Positions 11,501 to 26,500 of a stretch of 64,000 nt of DNA are shown piece by piece. The DNA comes from Psettodes erumei (lineage: Eukaryota > Chordata > Actinopteri > Pleuronectiformes > Psettodidae), in NCBI GenBank assembly GCA_016785225.1, contig JAFBJZ010000510.1, positions 868,001 through 932,000 on the forward strand, read 5' to 3'. Made by a program: the position numbers and the translations under genes. Position 1 is the stretch's first letter. Each line of letters opens with the position of its first letter. The notes under the pieces were generated by a model. The model had not been told where the DNA came from. It worked only from the letters and a program-made list of their open reading frames with translations, and did no database searches.

Positions 11501-14500
11501 TTACCCACCAAAGTAGTTCCTGAGAATCTGGGAATGCAGCCACATCTCTGAAAGGTTAGGGAACATGAGCAGCCAGTCAGTCAGACAGGTTTTAAATAAC
11601 ACGCCGTGTTTTTTAACCCCAAGGTTAGCCAGACTAAGTCAGAAGAGAGAACAAAGGCAAACATTAAAATCCAAACCCAAACTGCTGTTGTAAATATCCA
11701 CCTCCGGCCTCAGTCTGACCTCCTGATTTACTGTTGACCTACTGTACTCTCAGTTGTTGTGCAAGAGGGATTATTGGCTGCATTTCAGGAGTACTCTCTT
11801 AAAGTCTTAATACAGAGGTTTCAATAATCTCGCCGAACTGTTGCCATGTTTACAATCTGTAATTGTCCTTATACTCAGGTTGCTTGCCCCTTCATGCTTC
11901 ACTGATGCATTGTTGCTGTTTTTCTGGCAGCAGTTAACTTAGTTGTCATTTATTACAATGTTATGACAACAGATTAAAACGAATGCTATGAAAACAAGAT
12001 ACAAGGGAAAAACAGGGTTTCACCTTTATTCAAGTGATTTAGCTGAAACTGTTACATTGAGGACTTGTTTATGTCTTCAGTTTAACTGCCTTTTAATGAA
12101 CTCAGCTCACCCTTAATGGACTTTATAGATAAAGTTATATATGTGGAAGTGTTACCATAACCAATTGGAGTGATGGTTAAAACTAAAAAAAGTAAGACCC
12201 AGCCTGTAGAATAATGTGTAGAATTGTTGTGTGTATTTTCTATTTAATTTATCATTTGATTATATTTAAATTGAAGTTAGCAAAACAATGACATTTAGGC
12301 TTAGAAGAGGGCTTCCAAAAAAAGCCCAAAAAGCAGTACATTACATCCTGGCACACCACAACCACCTATCCTGTATATCCACTCTGTAGCTAAAGATGAC
12401 GTGCGCTCCCCCACAGAGATCTCAGGCCTCCTTCATTTTCATGCCTCTTCCCTCAACATCTCAACCAGCTAGTTTCAGACCCCCAGCAGTCAACTGCAGC
12501 GGTGAAATCAGCCTAGCAGCATTCACGGTTCCCAGAAAATCAACAGGCATGCGGTGACATTTACCCTAATCCCTTAACCAATTCATTCTCAATAAGGTGG
12601 TTGCATAATTAAGCAAGATCATAGATTAGGGGAATGGGAAACACTGTCCTCACCTGTTTGTGGGAGGCAGCTGGTCTAATGCGAATTGGGAAAAATTCAT
12701 GAGGAAAAACTTAACGCTTCCAATTTAGCAGACACCCCCTTTAACAGACTTGATCATATGTTTGGTGACCTCATACATAAGCTGCTTATTAAAATGACAC
12801 CCCTCGTTTTCGGCTGCTTTGAATTACAGCAGCAGCAGACCTGCAGTGTACGGCCTCCTCGTAAATTCACTCTCAGCGACTCCACGGGAGGTCAGAGTTG
12901 ACATCCATGCCATGCATCTCGACAAGCCGGCTGCCAAAACAACAAAGACGTGATTAATGGATGTTTTTCCGCCCTTATAGCAGCTCTCCCTCAAACAGAG
13001 TAATGACCCTTTTCAGAGATGTAAGCCGCAGCCACAGCTCGTCACATTGAGGAGTATTCAAACAACACAGTACGTCACCCTTTTGTCAATTAATCAGTTA
13101 AGTAAAGTCAAGTCAGTGGTATTTGGAAAGTGCGTCAGTTAAAACTCATTAGATGTTCTGCAGCAAGAAATTAGCTTTTTAATGCATCATTGGTTTGTGG
13201 GAGTGGATGAAATTGTTTTTCCTCACTAAGATTTTTTTGCTTCATGCACCACAGCTGTAAGGCAAATACCAGCAGTTTTGCTTCTTTGGGTCTGTGCTTC
13301 AACAGGTTGGTCCAAAGCTTTGTAACATAATAAGGAATGCCCCTGACCATGAGCTTAAAGTGCTGAGTTTCAAACTGAGGATGCTTCAGATCCAGCCCTG
13401 TTATTGTCCTGCTGCAAAGTGCAACATGTTAACTGATTGAATATTTCAAAAAGTGGCAAGTGAAGGGCTTGTAGCTGTCTCCAATATAGTACTTACAAAA
13501 GATGACAGAGATGATCCACTTTTGGCTTCTTTAACATAATCATCATCTTCGCTGATCTGTGTCCTTATGTTCTAAATAATGGGTGTTTTGTCACTAAACT
13601 GCTAAATACAGGACTGTGCAGAAGTCTTATGTCACAATTAGATCATTTTATTAGATACCAACCAGGAAATATGTATGCAGTATTAAAGAACAGGACACTT
13701 TGAGAAATAAAACAGCTCCTACAAGCTTAGTAATTATTTCACGTGGGCTCCCTTTACACTCGAACAACATCAGGACTCTGGCTTGATCAGGAACTCTTTG
13801 TGGAAGGGTAGCAGCCCACAAATCACTTTTTGGGAAGGGGAACAGGGTGAAAAGACGAAGATATGCTAAAGCTCACAAAGTTTGGAATGAAAGTCTATGA
13901 CAAAGGAAGTGTTGTACTTTACCTGAGAGGTTTAGAGCAATGAAAAGGAACTAGTGAACATGGCAGTAGTGTCATTAGTGTTAGGACTGCATTGCACGTG
14001 GATCGCGCAGGTTGGGCTTCATTTTATTCCTCTGCATATACACATACTAAACTACAAATAAGTAAAAAATATTTTAGTTACAATTAAATTAGTAAAGAAA
14101 TGTGATACTTCTTTTCATTATAATGGTGTTTTTTAATGCACTAGTCCTACTTAAAATCATATATAGTTTAATAATGGTAAATATACATAATATTATATAA
14201 TACAGTGGAAACTGCTTTTACTGAAAACTCTATATGGATCAAAAAGCTTGGGACAGAATGATTTCTTTACAAATGCTGTTTCAATGATTTGCTTATAATG
14301 AAGTGGTCCACTTACAGTTGCCTCGTTTCATAAATGACAACATATGGGGGGAAAAAAACTGCAAGCTGTGATATGCTTATGCTGTTCTTATCTATTCATA
14401 CAAGGTTTTCTGAGCCTTTACAGTATAACCATCTCTGCCTGCTCTCCCCACACAAGTTCACTGCGGGGACATGTGTACTTGCTGTGCACACTCACGAGCC

Positions 14501-17500
14501 ATGTGATATCTTCCTCTGCTCACGTCGCTGCGGGTCACTGCGTTATGTCGCCCTCCCGATCCTGCTCTGCTCGCGTTTGGGGACTTTTACAGTGCGTAAC
14601 TAGGGTCCCGGCTCTCTCCCAGCAGTGGGTGTGTTGCGTGAGTGGAGTGTAATGCTCTCACCCTGACCAGACCAGGCCCGAAGCAGGAGAGAGCACAGTT
14701 TATTATTTCACCTTTTTAAATCAGTAAACATTGAAGTTGTCTGTCTCATTATTTCATATATTAATGTAATAAATACCATCTAACTGACACATTTGAGTTA
14801 GATGGTCTGCGTGAGAATTTAGAGAAATAATAGTTATAATAGTCATCCGTGATCACTGATCAATTTGAACCATACACACCTGCTCATTGTAAGCAGTTTC
14901 CACTGTGTTATCTATAATATACTGTAATATCCTAATATATTCAATTCAGTTGAAATAAATTGTATTTATATAGTGCCAAATCATAACATATAAGCTGCTT
15001 TACAGTGTAATGCTATAGAGAGAAAGACAGTTGCCACAATGGGAGAAGACTTGGCAGAAGTAGAGAGGAAAATCTCCTTTTCTCCCTTTTCCTATGTGAC
15101 CCTAAAGTTATATTTGCATGTTGAGTGTGGAGAGCTCTGTGCTTTACTTCCTTATCTTTTGATTTATGTTCAATTTTAGCATCATTTTAAAACTGCTGCT
15201 AAAAATACAGGTTAAATGATTACGGGGAGGTGCTTTTTTCAGGTCAAGTAGTGTCTTCCCTTCAGTCTCCATACTGTATAGCCCCAGCTACCTACAGCAA
15301 CAAGGTCAGGCAGGATGTATGTAGCCTGTGAAGCAAATCCCAGGGCAAATGATCTGTACAGCTCTCACTGCACCTCTCGCTGCTGCTGGTTAACTCTTCA
15401 GGGCATGCTTTGAAACCTACAGCTTGTATCAATCTGATGCACAAAAGAGAGATTTGCAGTGTTTTTAAGCGTGATAATGATATGTCCACATTTTTCAAAT
15501 TGATGAATACAAGGGAGGTCTTGGGTAAAATGTTATCATAGTAGTTAATAATGTAAAAAAAATATGACAAGAAAACCAAGACAAAATTCCTTTTAAGCTC
15601 AAAGACAGTACTTTAACCTCAGACGCATTAATTTCAGATTATCTGCGGTGGTGTTCTGCAGCCAAAACAACAGGCTGTATTACTGTCCAAATACCTCACC
15701 GAGTGCACTGCAGATTTAGCATTTTGCTATGTGATGATGAATATTACAGGAGCAGGCCTGCGACTGGAAAACAAGCTGGAGAGCGAGTGCACTCGGCCTC
15801 CGGTGGCTCCAGCGAGGAAGAGCACAGGGCTGTGGTTGCACTGGGCCGTTCAGAGGTGTAAAATGGTGAAAGGCGAGGAATGTGAAGCAGGATGAGAGCG
15901 TGCCTGCTCGGCAAGCCTCCTCTGAATAAATAACGGCTTAAAAAACACAATGACAAGGGTTTCACTTACGTATGTACATATGCGCTTTCGTATCCATATG
16001 GTCATTGGATGCAATTTGTCATTCCGCCCCGCTGTTCAATCAGGTCCTGCCATCCAACCCCTGCCTTAGCTGCTTAGCGGTTAAGTTGGGAATAACCTAT
16101 GCTTTGTGATGGGTTGTTAACTTGCTCTCCAAGGCCATTCATATTTTATATGACAGCTTGGTGAGAGCGGAACTCACCAGGAGACACAACTACAGGCAGT
16201 TTACAAACTAATGAGTGGCGCTATCTGCCAGAGGAGCTGAATGTCATCATGGCCATATTGACTGGGAGGTCGCTTGGGAAAAAAAGCAGAAAAAACCTGA
16301 TGATGGATTGGGAAATAATGCAGCCAAAAAAAGATGGTTATGAAAGAGGCTTTCCGCTACCTCCACCGAGGTGGCTCATTATCGCAGAAGTCAGAGGGAG
16401 CACGGGCACTGAGGGAGGCAGAGATGGATAAAGTTGAGAAAGAATGGATGGAGGAGAAGGTAGAGAGAGCTGAACAGGGGACCGGAAGAGACAGATGGAG
16501 TGGAGGTGATGGCAGCGCTGAGAGTAGCAGGCACACAGCGAGGGAGGAAGACGGCAAAGGAAGGGAGGGAGTCAGGTGAGTCAGAGATGGACCCAGATGT
16601 AGGGAGGGAGTGTTGCAAAGATGGATAGATGGATGAAGGGGAAGGAGCAGTAATTACAGGCCTTGTTGTGTGGTTGGAGAGATATAGGAGCAGCTTTTTC
16701 AGTGCTGCCACTCTGCATTAACCCAGCAGAATGAAATATTCAGCCATTAGGCCTCGGCTGAAACACATCCAGTGCCGGGCTCATGCAACATTTAAACACC
16801 ATTCATTTTCTATTCATTACAAGGGGGCCTATTATATATAATCATCATTTTGGTTTGTACTTCAAGAGACACTTTTCTGTTTTCATCTGTAAATGCAACA
16901 CTGAATCTGAGTCTAGAGGTGAGAGTAGCAAGTCAATACCAACTCCAATTAGGCCTTGAAATCATTGGTAAACATTGCCTGGGATTTGATTTTCTCAGAC
17001 CACACAGAGGGATGAAATGCTTTCTGTCCCCCATCCGTGTCTTCTTCTAGAGTCTGAAGTAACGACGGTGAACCGCTGTCTGGATGCTGCCAAGGCGTGT
17101 AACATAGACGAGACATGTCAGAAGCTTCGCACAGAATACGTCTCGGCCTGCATCCAGCCTTCAGCCCGCTCGGGGCCATGTAACCGGCCAAAGTGCAACA
17201 AGGCGCTGAGGAAGTTCTTTGACCGCGTTCCCCCCGACTACACCCACGAGCTGCTGTTTTGTCCCTGCACCGACACGGCCTGTGCGGAGCGCCGGAGGCA
17301 AACCATTGTGCCGTCCTGCTCCTACGAAGACAAGGACAAGCCCAACTGCCTGGCTCAGCTGCGGATCTGCAAGGCAGACTACGTGTGCAGGTAGGAACTG
17401 GGAATGTTCGCTTACATGCTGTATGCTGCCAAGAACATTTTACACTTTATTTCCTGACTTGGCATCACTTGACTCTCTAAACTGACAGTTTGTGGTGTCT

Positions 17501-20500
17501 GTGTCTCCTGTTATAGGGTCACAAAGGTGTTTTTACATATTGTAGCTCTGTTACTACAAAACGTGCACACATTACAAAGCATGCCATAGCTATTAGACAT
17601 TGGTTGTTCTGTGTTCTTGTTTTCTCTTAATACAGAATAAAATAGACTTGGTGGTGACCTGACACTTGAAATTAAGTTAAGTAATGATGGCAAATACTGA
17701 TTGATTTGGAAAGTCCTGGTCTGTGTAAGTGCTTCTCTGAAGCTCTTAGGTCCAAGATTTAAAGCTGAATTAAATGTTTTTTGACTGTTAGAGGCAGGCT
17801 CCCACATAAATAGCAACAAGCTTTGAAACACATATTAACATTATCATCAAGTTCTTACATTTAACTTGATTCCAAACACTTGCCTGGGGTAACTGACACA
17901 TCCAGCATCTTGTTTGATCTGCCCACTCCTAAGAACTCTTTTTTATCTCTTTGTCTTGCTAGATATTTGATCAGCTTCACCTGCCAGTTGTTAACTCCTG
18001 CTCTCTGCTGTTTTATGCTCACCTGCCAGCTGGAAGAGTAATCTGATAGACCTGGAGCTACTATTACTATTACTGCTTGACTTGATTAAGGAACAGACAT
18101 GGAGGAAATTTTGGCTCCGGCCTCCACCAACTTCTGAGACAAATAGCTTGCTTTTTCTTCTTTCGAAAAATGTTTTCGCTACCTGGTAGTGTACAGACAG
18201 TTTGTCAAAGTGTTATTTAATTTAATTATTTTTTAAAAATAAAAATAGCTGTCTGCAGCAGGAAACATTGATTGACGAGAGAAATTAGATTGAACCACAT
18301 TAGTGTTATGTAAGTGTTGTAAAATTAAAACAGTGTGCTAAAAGCTCTGCTGAGTTAAGGCAATTATCCTCTGTATGAGTGAACACTTTATTACATAAAC
18401 TCAGTTGAGTCAGTCTTATTGTACAATAAATACTGATTAATGCAACTTTAATAACGTGTAGGCGCTGCAACCTAAGGCTCAGTCATGATTCATGTCATGA
18501 CATTTAATATGGCATAAGCTATACAAGCCATTTCAATCCAAACACCATAATTAGAGGACTGGCTCAAATATTGAGCTCAGCTTCAGTAAATTTTACGTCC
18601 AAATTTGCACCATTGACAAATAAGTCTGTTTTGACAGTGTTGACCTTTTGAGTGATTCCAAAACAGAAGAAGATGTTGTCGCTTACAAGACATTTTGCGT
18701 AGACATTTATGAAACAGGAGTTATTTGGTTGAAACATGTCTTGAATAAACTGTTTCACTTACTAGCCCATTAGCAGCTGAGCTAACCAGTTTGCTAACTG
18801 ACAGTTTGTAAGCTAGCTAGCTTGGGGAGCTATCTGTTGGTAGCATATTCCCGGCTGGCGAGGTTGTTAACGAGAGTAGTTCACAAACTCAGCTCAGTTT
18901 GTCACCAAACTTGTGGTACCAACTGTTTGGCACTGAGGAGTGGATGAATTTCACTTTCACATTTGGGTCCCGATCTTTATGTTCACGTACATAAACATTA
19001 CAACGTTGCATACGTGCATGGATGCACCAAGCAAAAAGACTTTCAATCAAACTGTGCTTGGGACTTGAACTTGTGTTAATTTTAAAAGATGTTGTTGACA
19101 GACACAGGATTATTTATCCGGGACAGCTGCCGCAAGTTGATTTTCATGACTGATTACAGCATGTGGCTGTATCTTCACCACAGTTGTCTTCAGTATGATG
19201 TTGCTTTGTCCCTGAGGACAAAAATGGCGCTGTGTATCCAGGAGGATAGGTCTGGCTGGTATGATATGTTAATTTAGATTTAATTAGTCAGATGTGTTTA
19301 ATTAATTCAATTGTTATACTCATTAACTGTGTTTAATTAGTTCAATTAAATTCTGTATTCATTTTCTGGGGAAAGCAGCCAGGCATCGAGCAGCCATGTG
19401 AAATAGTCATTATTAGAATGGCCAATATCACTTGGGATTCACAGGGTTTTCCTGCCAAAGTACTCAGAAGACATGTATTAACACACAGCCAAGACATCAG
19501 CGGGATCAGCGAGTAGTTTGCAGAAAAGAGAAGCTATCTGAATGAGTTTATTCAGAATTTAATCTTTGTGTAAATGAAAACGAAGATTTCTGACAAATTA
19601 CAAATGATCCAAATCCAATCAGAAAGCTAACCATGTCCTATGAAGTTATTAAAATTCAGAGGGTGTATTCCTCTTTGCCACTGGAGACTGAAAACATGGA
19701 GTTCCCAGACCCATCCAGTCAGCCTCCTCTCTCTGACAGCAAATGGTCGCCAGCGTTTAATCTAGTTCCTCTTCAAATGTCAAGAAGACAAAGGGCTTCA
19801 TCTGTCATGGCTATCGATCAAGTATTATTCTCCACCGCTTCCCCGATGGATGGCGCGTCTCAAGGCCCCTGCGCGGCCCGCCAATCCCGCACCAGTCAGC
19901 CAGCATTAACCGGCAGCCCGCTGAGGATGCCTTCACTTAGCGCACGGCCTATGAGTTTTACACACATCATTATAATGACATGACAAACGAGGGGAGAGCA
20001 GGGAGTTGTGGTGCCCTGAGGGGATCCTGTTGCAAATGCCAGTCGACGGGGGCCGATGATGCGATGTGATGGCCGCGATAGCCTTGTACGATGATGATGA
20101 TGATAAGGCTAGATCTCTGGGCAGCTGGCAGTAAAGGTGAAGGAGGGACGGCACAGCGGCTGTGGGAGAACTATTTATATGGAAGATCCATATTTGTCTA
20201 ATCTCCTCGTGGCCAGGCCTGCCAGACAGCGCCCACGGTATTTAGAGCGCTGAGCCAAGGCCTATCTTTGCCTCTCATTGACTCTTTACAGCCTGGCAGC
20301 CTTCCAGAAGAAAACTGGCCGGGGAAAGTTGGGAGGCCGGAAAGAGAAGGGTGAATGTCACCATGGGTGACTGGAGTGGGATGGAAGCGCTGCAGAGCAG
20401 GAGATGTTAAAGGATGGTGCGAGTCAGTATAGGAGCATGGGTAGGCCGACGAGCCTTGTGGGTTTCGGATGCACATCCTGTCTTTTAGAGAAAGCTCTGA

Positions 20501-23500
20501 TGTCAGCCAATCTTCAGTCAAAAGGTATGTATAGCGGCCAAGCATGAGTAATGATGGATGGCATGTTATTGCTCCCACAGGTCTCGCTGGGCACAGTTCC
20601 AGTATGACTGCCAACCCTCTGAGCAGAGCGCCAGCGGCTGCAAGCAGGAGAACTACGGAGCATGTCTACTTGCTTACACCGGCCTGATAGGTAAGAACTA
20701 AATCTTTCTGTTCCAGCTCTGGCTGACCCTCCTTCTGTGATGATATGTGAGGAACAAGAAGGTTTAGCGGGAGGAAGGCGGACAGCTGACAAGTACACCG
20801 AACAGGATTTGAACGAATGAATCAAGGATTGTGATGAGAAGCGCATTTTGGTGATCGATTGGGTGCTGATTAATGTGGCTGCAGCGTGCCCGGCCAAGTC
20901 TTTGGCATTATAAGTAGTGCAATTACAACTATTGACCGCTGTTTTGAGAGAATTATCCTTGACGTGACGATGAGTGGGGAACAGGCAGGGGTGTAGTACA
21001 CGGCTTATTGTATTTAAGATGAAAACTTAAAAGATCATGTAATGCACCACGGGTTGTTAAAAAACACTCAGTCTAAACTTGTCATTATGGGACAACACCA
21101 CCACACTAAACTGCTGCAAAATGAGGGCAAAAAAAGGTTTTCTGGGTTTGTGAGGGACTGAAGGAGACAAATAAAGGAAGACAGAGACAGGGGGCTGTGC
21201 AGCAGTGATTGGCCATTCTAGACAGCTGAAGTAGAAGTGAGACTCTGAGGTGTTGTTGTTTGGAAGGCAGGGACCCAGAAAATCGATGGAGGTAAATCAG
21301 AACTTTTTTTGCCACACTGCCTCAAAGTGCAGCAATTTTATTTCCCACCTCCTTTAAAAATACAAGCCACAAGGCTATATTACCCTACCCAGAGAATGAC
21401 TTCCCAATCATTTACTGCTGAAAAGCTCCAAAGGCTGAAAAGAATAAAAAGAATACAATCTGAGAGACCTCTGTGATGGTGCCTGGGCTTTGCACCGCGG
21501 GCCGCTGCTCCTATCAAAGAGCACGAGTCACCTGCCCCGGTGGATATGCATGTTGAAAGCTGCAACTGTACTTGTTGTTTGGACTTCATCTGTCGTAGGA
21601 TGAGGTTCATGCAAGACTCACTGAGAGATCAAGAGGAGGATATATGACAGCAGCTCTGTGACTCTTTTTTTAAATGCATATGTCCATTTGAAATGTGACT
21701 TTCTTTGTGGATGGACATATGCATAGTAATGTGGAGCCTTGTTAGTGACTGGGATGAAACCAGTTACCATTTGATCACCAGGGTGCTTACTTAACTAACC
21801 TGCCAGCCCCAGTCTCTGTCTTTATTCAGTCTGCTTTCATCTGCTCAGCTTTTCAAATTCCTCTCACTCTCTCTCTCTCTGTGCAGACTTATACATGCAC
21901 ACTAAGAACTCTGTTTTAACCTGATTAGGGCAATGCTGTGATGACAGACATTACCACGTGTAAAGGCCTTTATTTGATTATTGTAATCAGGGTAAGGTCA
22001 TAATTGGGCTAAGCATAACAAGATTAAATCAACCAGAATTCTGTTCAAATGTTCAATTTGTTGGGACATTAAGCTCCTTAGTCAAACCCATTTTTTAAAC
22101 CTTTTTTTAAATTTTTAACGCTGCACATTTCATGAGGCATTTACGAGATGCACATTGCTCTAAATGACGCAGGGCCACAGGCTGAAAAGCTTGCATAACC
22201 AAAGACAGGAAACAATGTAAAATATTCAGTTCACTTCAACTAAATAAGGAGATTTCTTCCTGTTTATATGATCTCCTGGTTAGAGACAGTGATTGTGTTG
22301 TAAACCCAGTAGTGTGAGAAGTTTAGTGAGCTAAACTATGTTAGTGTGCCTGTAAACAAACAGAACTCTTGTCTTCCCCTCTCCTCCCCTCTGCAGGAAG
22401 CACAATAACCCCCAACTACCTTGACAACTCCACATCCAACGTGGGACCCTGGTGCTCCTGCGCAGCGAGCGGCAACCACAGGGAGCAATGCAACGACTTC
22501 CTTACTTTTTTCCACGACAATGTCTGCCTGAGTGAGTAACAGCTGCACAGAAAGACCTCCTGGCAACAATGTAACAATAACAAACCGCAACAAATAACCA
22601 GTACAGGTGTGACGATTAGCAACGTAAAATAATCCATGACACTCTCACACTGCACACATCCTTTGATGTAGTGTAACCCCACTGTTAGTCAGCCTGAACC
22701 CAATTATTGACAGTGCTTTATTTATTTATTTTTTTTAACATTTACTACTCTCAGAACTCCATCTGTTGGCATTTAGCCATCTGATTAGAAAATAATATAT
22801 ATATAAAGTAAAATACATAGTGTAAAATAATGGAATTTAGCATTTAACCTCTTATCCAACCTTTTACTGTCTTTGATATTTTTGCAGTAATTTACAGGAG
22901 ACGATCGTACCACTCGATCGCCTTCACTTGAGATATGGAGTTTATTTAAAATCAGTTAATTTTAGTGTCTGGGAGCAAGGGGAAAGAGCCAGCTTGGCTC
23001 CGTCCAAAGTTTTTCCGACTGAGCAAAGGAAAAGGTAGATTTACTTTTGAACAGGGTCAGGATAGCTGTTTCTTCCTCCTAAACTGCTACGCTAAATGCC
23101 TACCAACTCCAGTTCTGGTTTTAACACACATCAGTGTTGTTGATATTTTCATCTCTTCTTTTTTAATTACATAACCTCAGTATATTAACCGAGCTACTAT
23201 CCTGTGCAGCATCGAGCAGGACAAGAAAACAAACAACAAAGTTCTAACTAGCAAGTGCTCTCCAGATCTCTATTGCGTTTTTCTTTCATAGGATCTTAGA
23301 AGACCATCCTTTTGATTCCACCAGTGATACAGTACAGACACTTCATAGCTTCTCACTCTCCATGTGTTTATTTCAGTCCATATTGATTTATTTCTTAGCA
23401 CAAGTAAGACTCGCAGACAAACAGGCCCCCAACGGCAGCAGTGACAGACCAGTGACACCAAACACCAAACACTACAGACAGTAATGGGTTATGACATGTA

Positions 23501-26500
23501 ATTCTGTTTTGTTTAGACCATGTCTGAAAATTTATCACCGTTGAAAACAATATCTAACAGAAACATGTTTCTTTTAGTGGCAGCACTAATTATAAATACA
23601 CTGCATGCACAGTTATTAGGCAAGTTGTATTCCTGAGGATTCATTTTATTGCTGAACAAATACAGTGCTCTCAGTCAATTCAAAATGTTAACAAACCTCA
23701 AACCTGAATATTTAACAAAGGAAAAGTGAGTTTTGGCTTTCACAGTTATTAGGCAAATATTAGTGTGCAGAATTATTATGCAACTAAATGAAAAACTAAA
23801 TTTTCCCATCTCATTTGTTTATTTTCATTTATTAGAGTAACAACAAAAAAACAACTCAAAATTTACAAATAAACACTTCAGACATTTAAAAAAAAATTCA
23901 GTGACCAATATAGCCACCCTTCTTTTCAGTAGCTGTCATGAGCCTTCCATCCATGGAGTGTGTTTTTTTTTCTTCATCTGTTGATGGTCAACTTTTGGTG
24001 CAGCAGCAACCACAGCCTCCCTAATGCTGTTCAAAGAGGTGTATTGTCTTCCCTCACTGTAAATCTCACGTTTAAGAAGGGCCCACAACTTCTCAATAGG
24101 GTTAAGATCAGGTGAGGAAGGAGGCCATGTCATTATTCTGTCATCAGCCACGCAGTGGAATACTTGGATGCATGTGATGGAGCGTTGTCCTGCATAAAAA
24201 ATCATGGCCTACTTGAATGATGCAGACCTTTTCCTGTACCACTGCTTGAAGAAAGTATCTTTTAAAAAAACTGGCAGTAAGTTTTGGAGTTGATTTTCAG
24301 TCCATCTTCAACCTGAAAAGATCCAATTAGCTCATCCTTAATAATAGCAGCCCACACCAGTACCCCACCTCCACCTCGCCGGTGTCTTGGCTCAAAGTGG
24401 CGCTCTGTGCCTGTTAGTGATCCATCCACGGGCCCATCCATCTGGTCCGTCAAGAGTCAGCTTCATTTCATCTGTCCATAAAACCTTTGAAAAATATGTC
24501 TTCATATATTCCTTGGCCCAGCCTTGATGTTTGAACTTATGAGTCTTGTTCAGTGGTGGTCCTGTTTCAGCCTTCCTTACCTTGACAAAATGTTTGATTG
24601 TTCGGTACTCACGCCTCAATAGCTTAGCTACTGCTGAGTGCTGCATCCCTCTGAAAGGTGTTTTACAATTTTTTCAAGTTTTCAGAGCCTGTTAAATCTC
24701 TTTTTTGACCCATTTTGTGGGAGGTAAAGAAGCTACTTAATAATTATGCACACCTTGATATAGGGTGATCACTTAAGGCCACACCCTCCCTCATCACACA
24801 AATAGACATCACGTCATCTGATAATGCTTAAATCCAATAACACTCAAGTTTATATAGCTTGGAGTCAGAAAATATGCATTCAAATTACGATAAGGTGAAA
24901 ATACTCCCTTGCCTAACAATTGTACACACAGTGTGTATCATTGACTGATAAACCACAGCTGATTATCCACCAATCCTGTTTAGCCCTTTACCTTGTGTTG
25001 TAGATTGCATTTATCCAACAGCACCAATAAAACAGCTGCGTTATAAAAGATCATCCCTCTGAATGAGCCATAGCACCCGTGACAGAAGACTGACACGCTG
25101 CAGTTTATTCTGGGTTATTATTATTTCTAACAAGAGAAAACAAGATTTCATAAAGCTGTCGGCTTGAGTAACAACACCAGTGTCAGACCAATGACACCAT
25201 TGACAGTACAAAGCAAACTGCAGCTGCTGTCATGTGGAGGCAAAAAAAGAAAAGAATGCCGGTGTTAAATTCACACATTCAGTTATGAGTAAAAAGAAAG
25301 AGCGTCAACTTCTCTTCACACATGACATGAGTGGCCTCTTACTCCTGATTCCACTGGATAGCTATTGTGGCTGCGTTCTGGCGCCGTTGGCTCCGCTGCC
25401 AGAAACGATCTGATGGCGGTCTAGCCAGCATGCCAAAGTGCGATGGACATGTCACTGTGGATTCTCATCACAGCCACAGATTAGAGTAGTCATTTGAGAA
25501 TGAACAGCTGAAAGTATACATGATCAGAAGCTTAATAGTTTATGCTACGGTTCTGTGACAGGACACAATGCTGGTAAAGGGTGTTCCCTCACATCAGTTT
25601 TCATGGTCAGACATCCTATATTATATTTACGGTATATTATGTATATTATCCAAGTTTAGCCTATTGTTTTGTCCCTGAACAACAGTCCTGTGCACTATAT
25701 TATTAGAAATGAGTGTTCCATGTGTGAAAACTTTTTGCCAAAATAGATTATTGTTGTAGGTATATAATAATATTAAAATCAGTGATTCCGTAATTACTTT
25801 CATTGCAAATTGGTGACCGGTGAGAGGTGACCTATATTATTTCTACAGTGTGTTTGGGCCTTGGAGGAATACTCTTCAGATGGTCAATTCAACTCTCCTT
25901 GCTCCCTCAAATGCAAATTATTAAACAGGTTCTCAGTATTTATTAGGAGTACTCACAGTATAATTGAATATACTAAGATCTTAAGTGTAAATCCCTAGTA
26001 AACACATCTTATTCCTTAACCTATTCACTAACCTTGTGTCTTCTCCCCTCACACCTACTGGTCCCAGTATATGTACACAGTTTGCATTCCCAGAAAGTAT
26101 TTTATTAACCGTCAAATTAACTACTAAATAGTAACATGAAGGAAATAAGATTCCTGAAGAGCATGCAGACTAAAATTTCGGGATTATTCATCAGAAGCAA
26201 TATTTTCTTCTCGTGTGACGAAACTCTCTGTACAGTAAATCACTTATTTATTGTATTAATTATGCTCCACAAAAGCTCTGCCACTTGAAGTACTGGTTTT
26301 AATTAGTCAGTGCTACAAAGTTGCTGCTGCAGATTCCCAAAGAGCAGGGGGAATAACTTGTGTAGATATTTTTTTTTTAGATTTTAAAAGATAAAAGCCT
26401 GCTATCTTTTTCCAGTGGGTAGGTTCTGTTTTTTTTACCCATGGAAGAAAATGACTTTGAATATTTGTAATAATGATTTCACTTCGCCGCATACAATATA

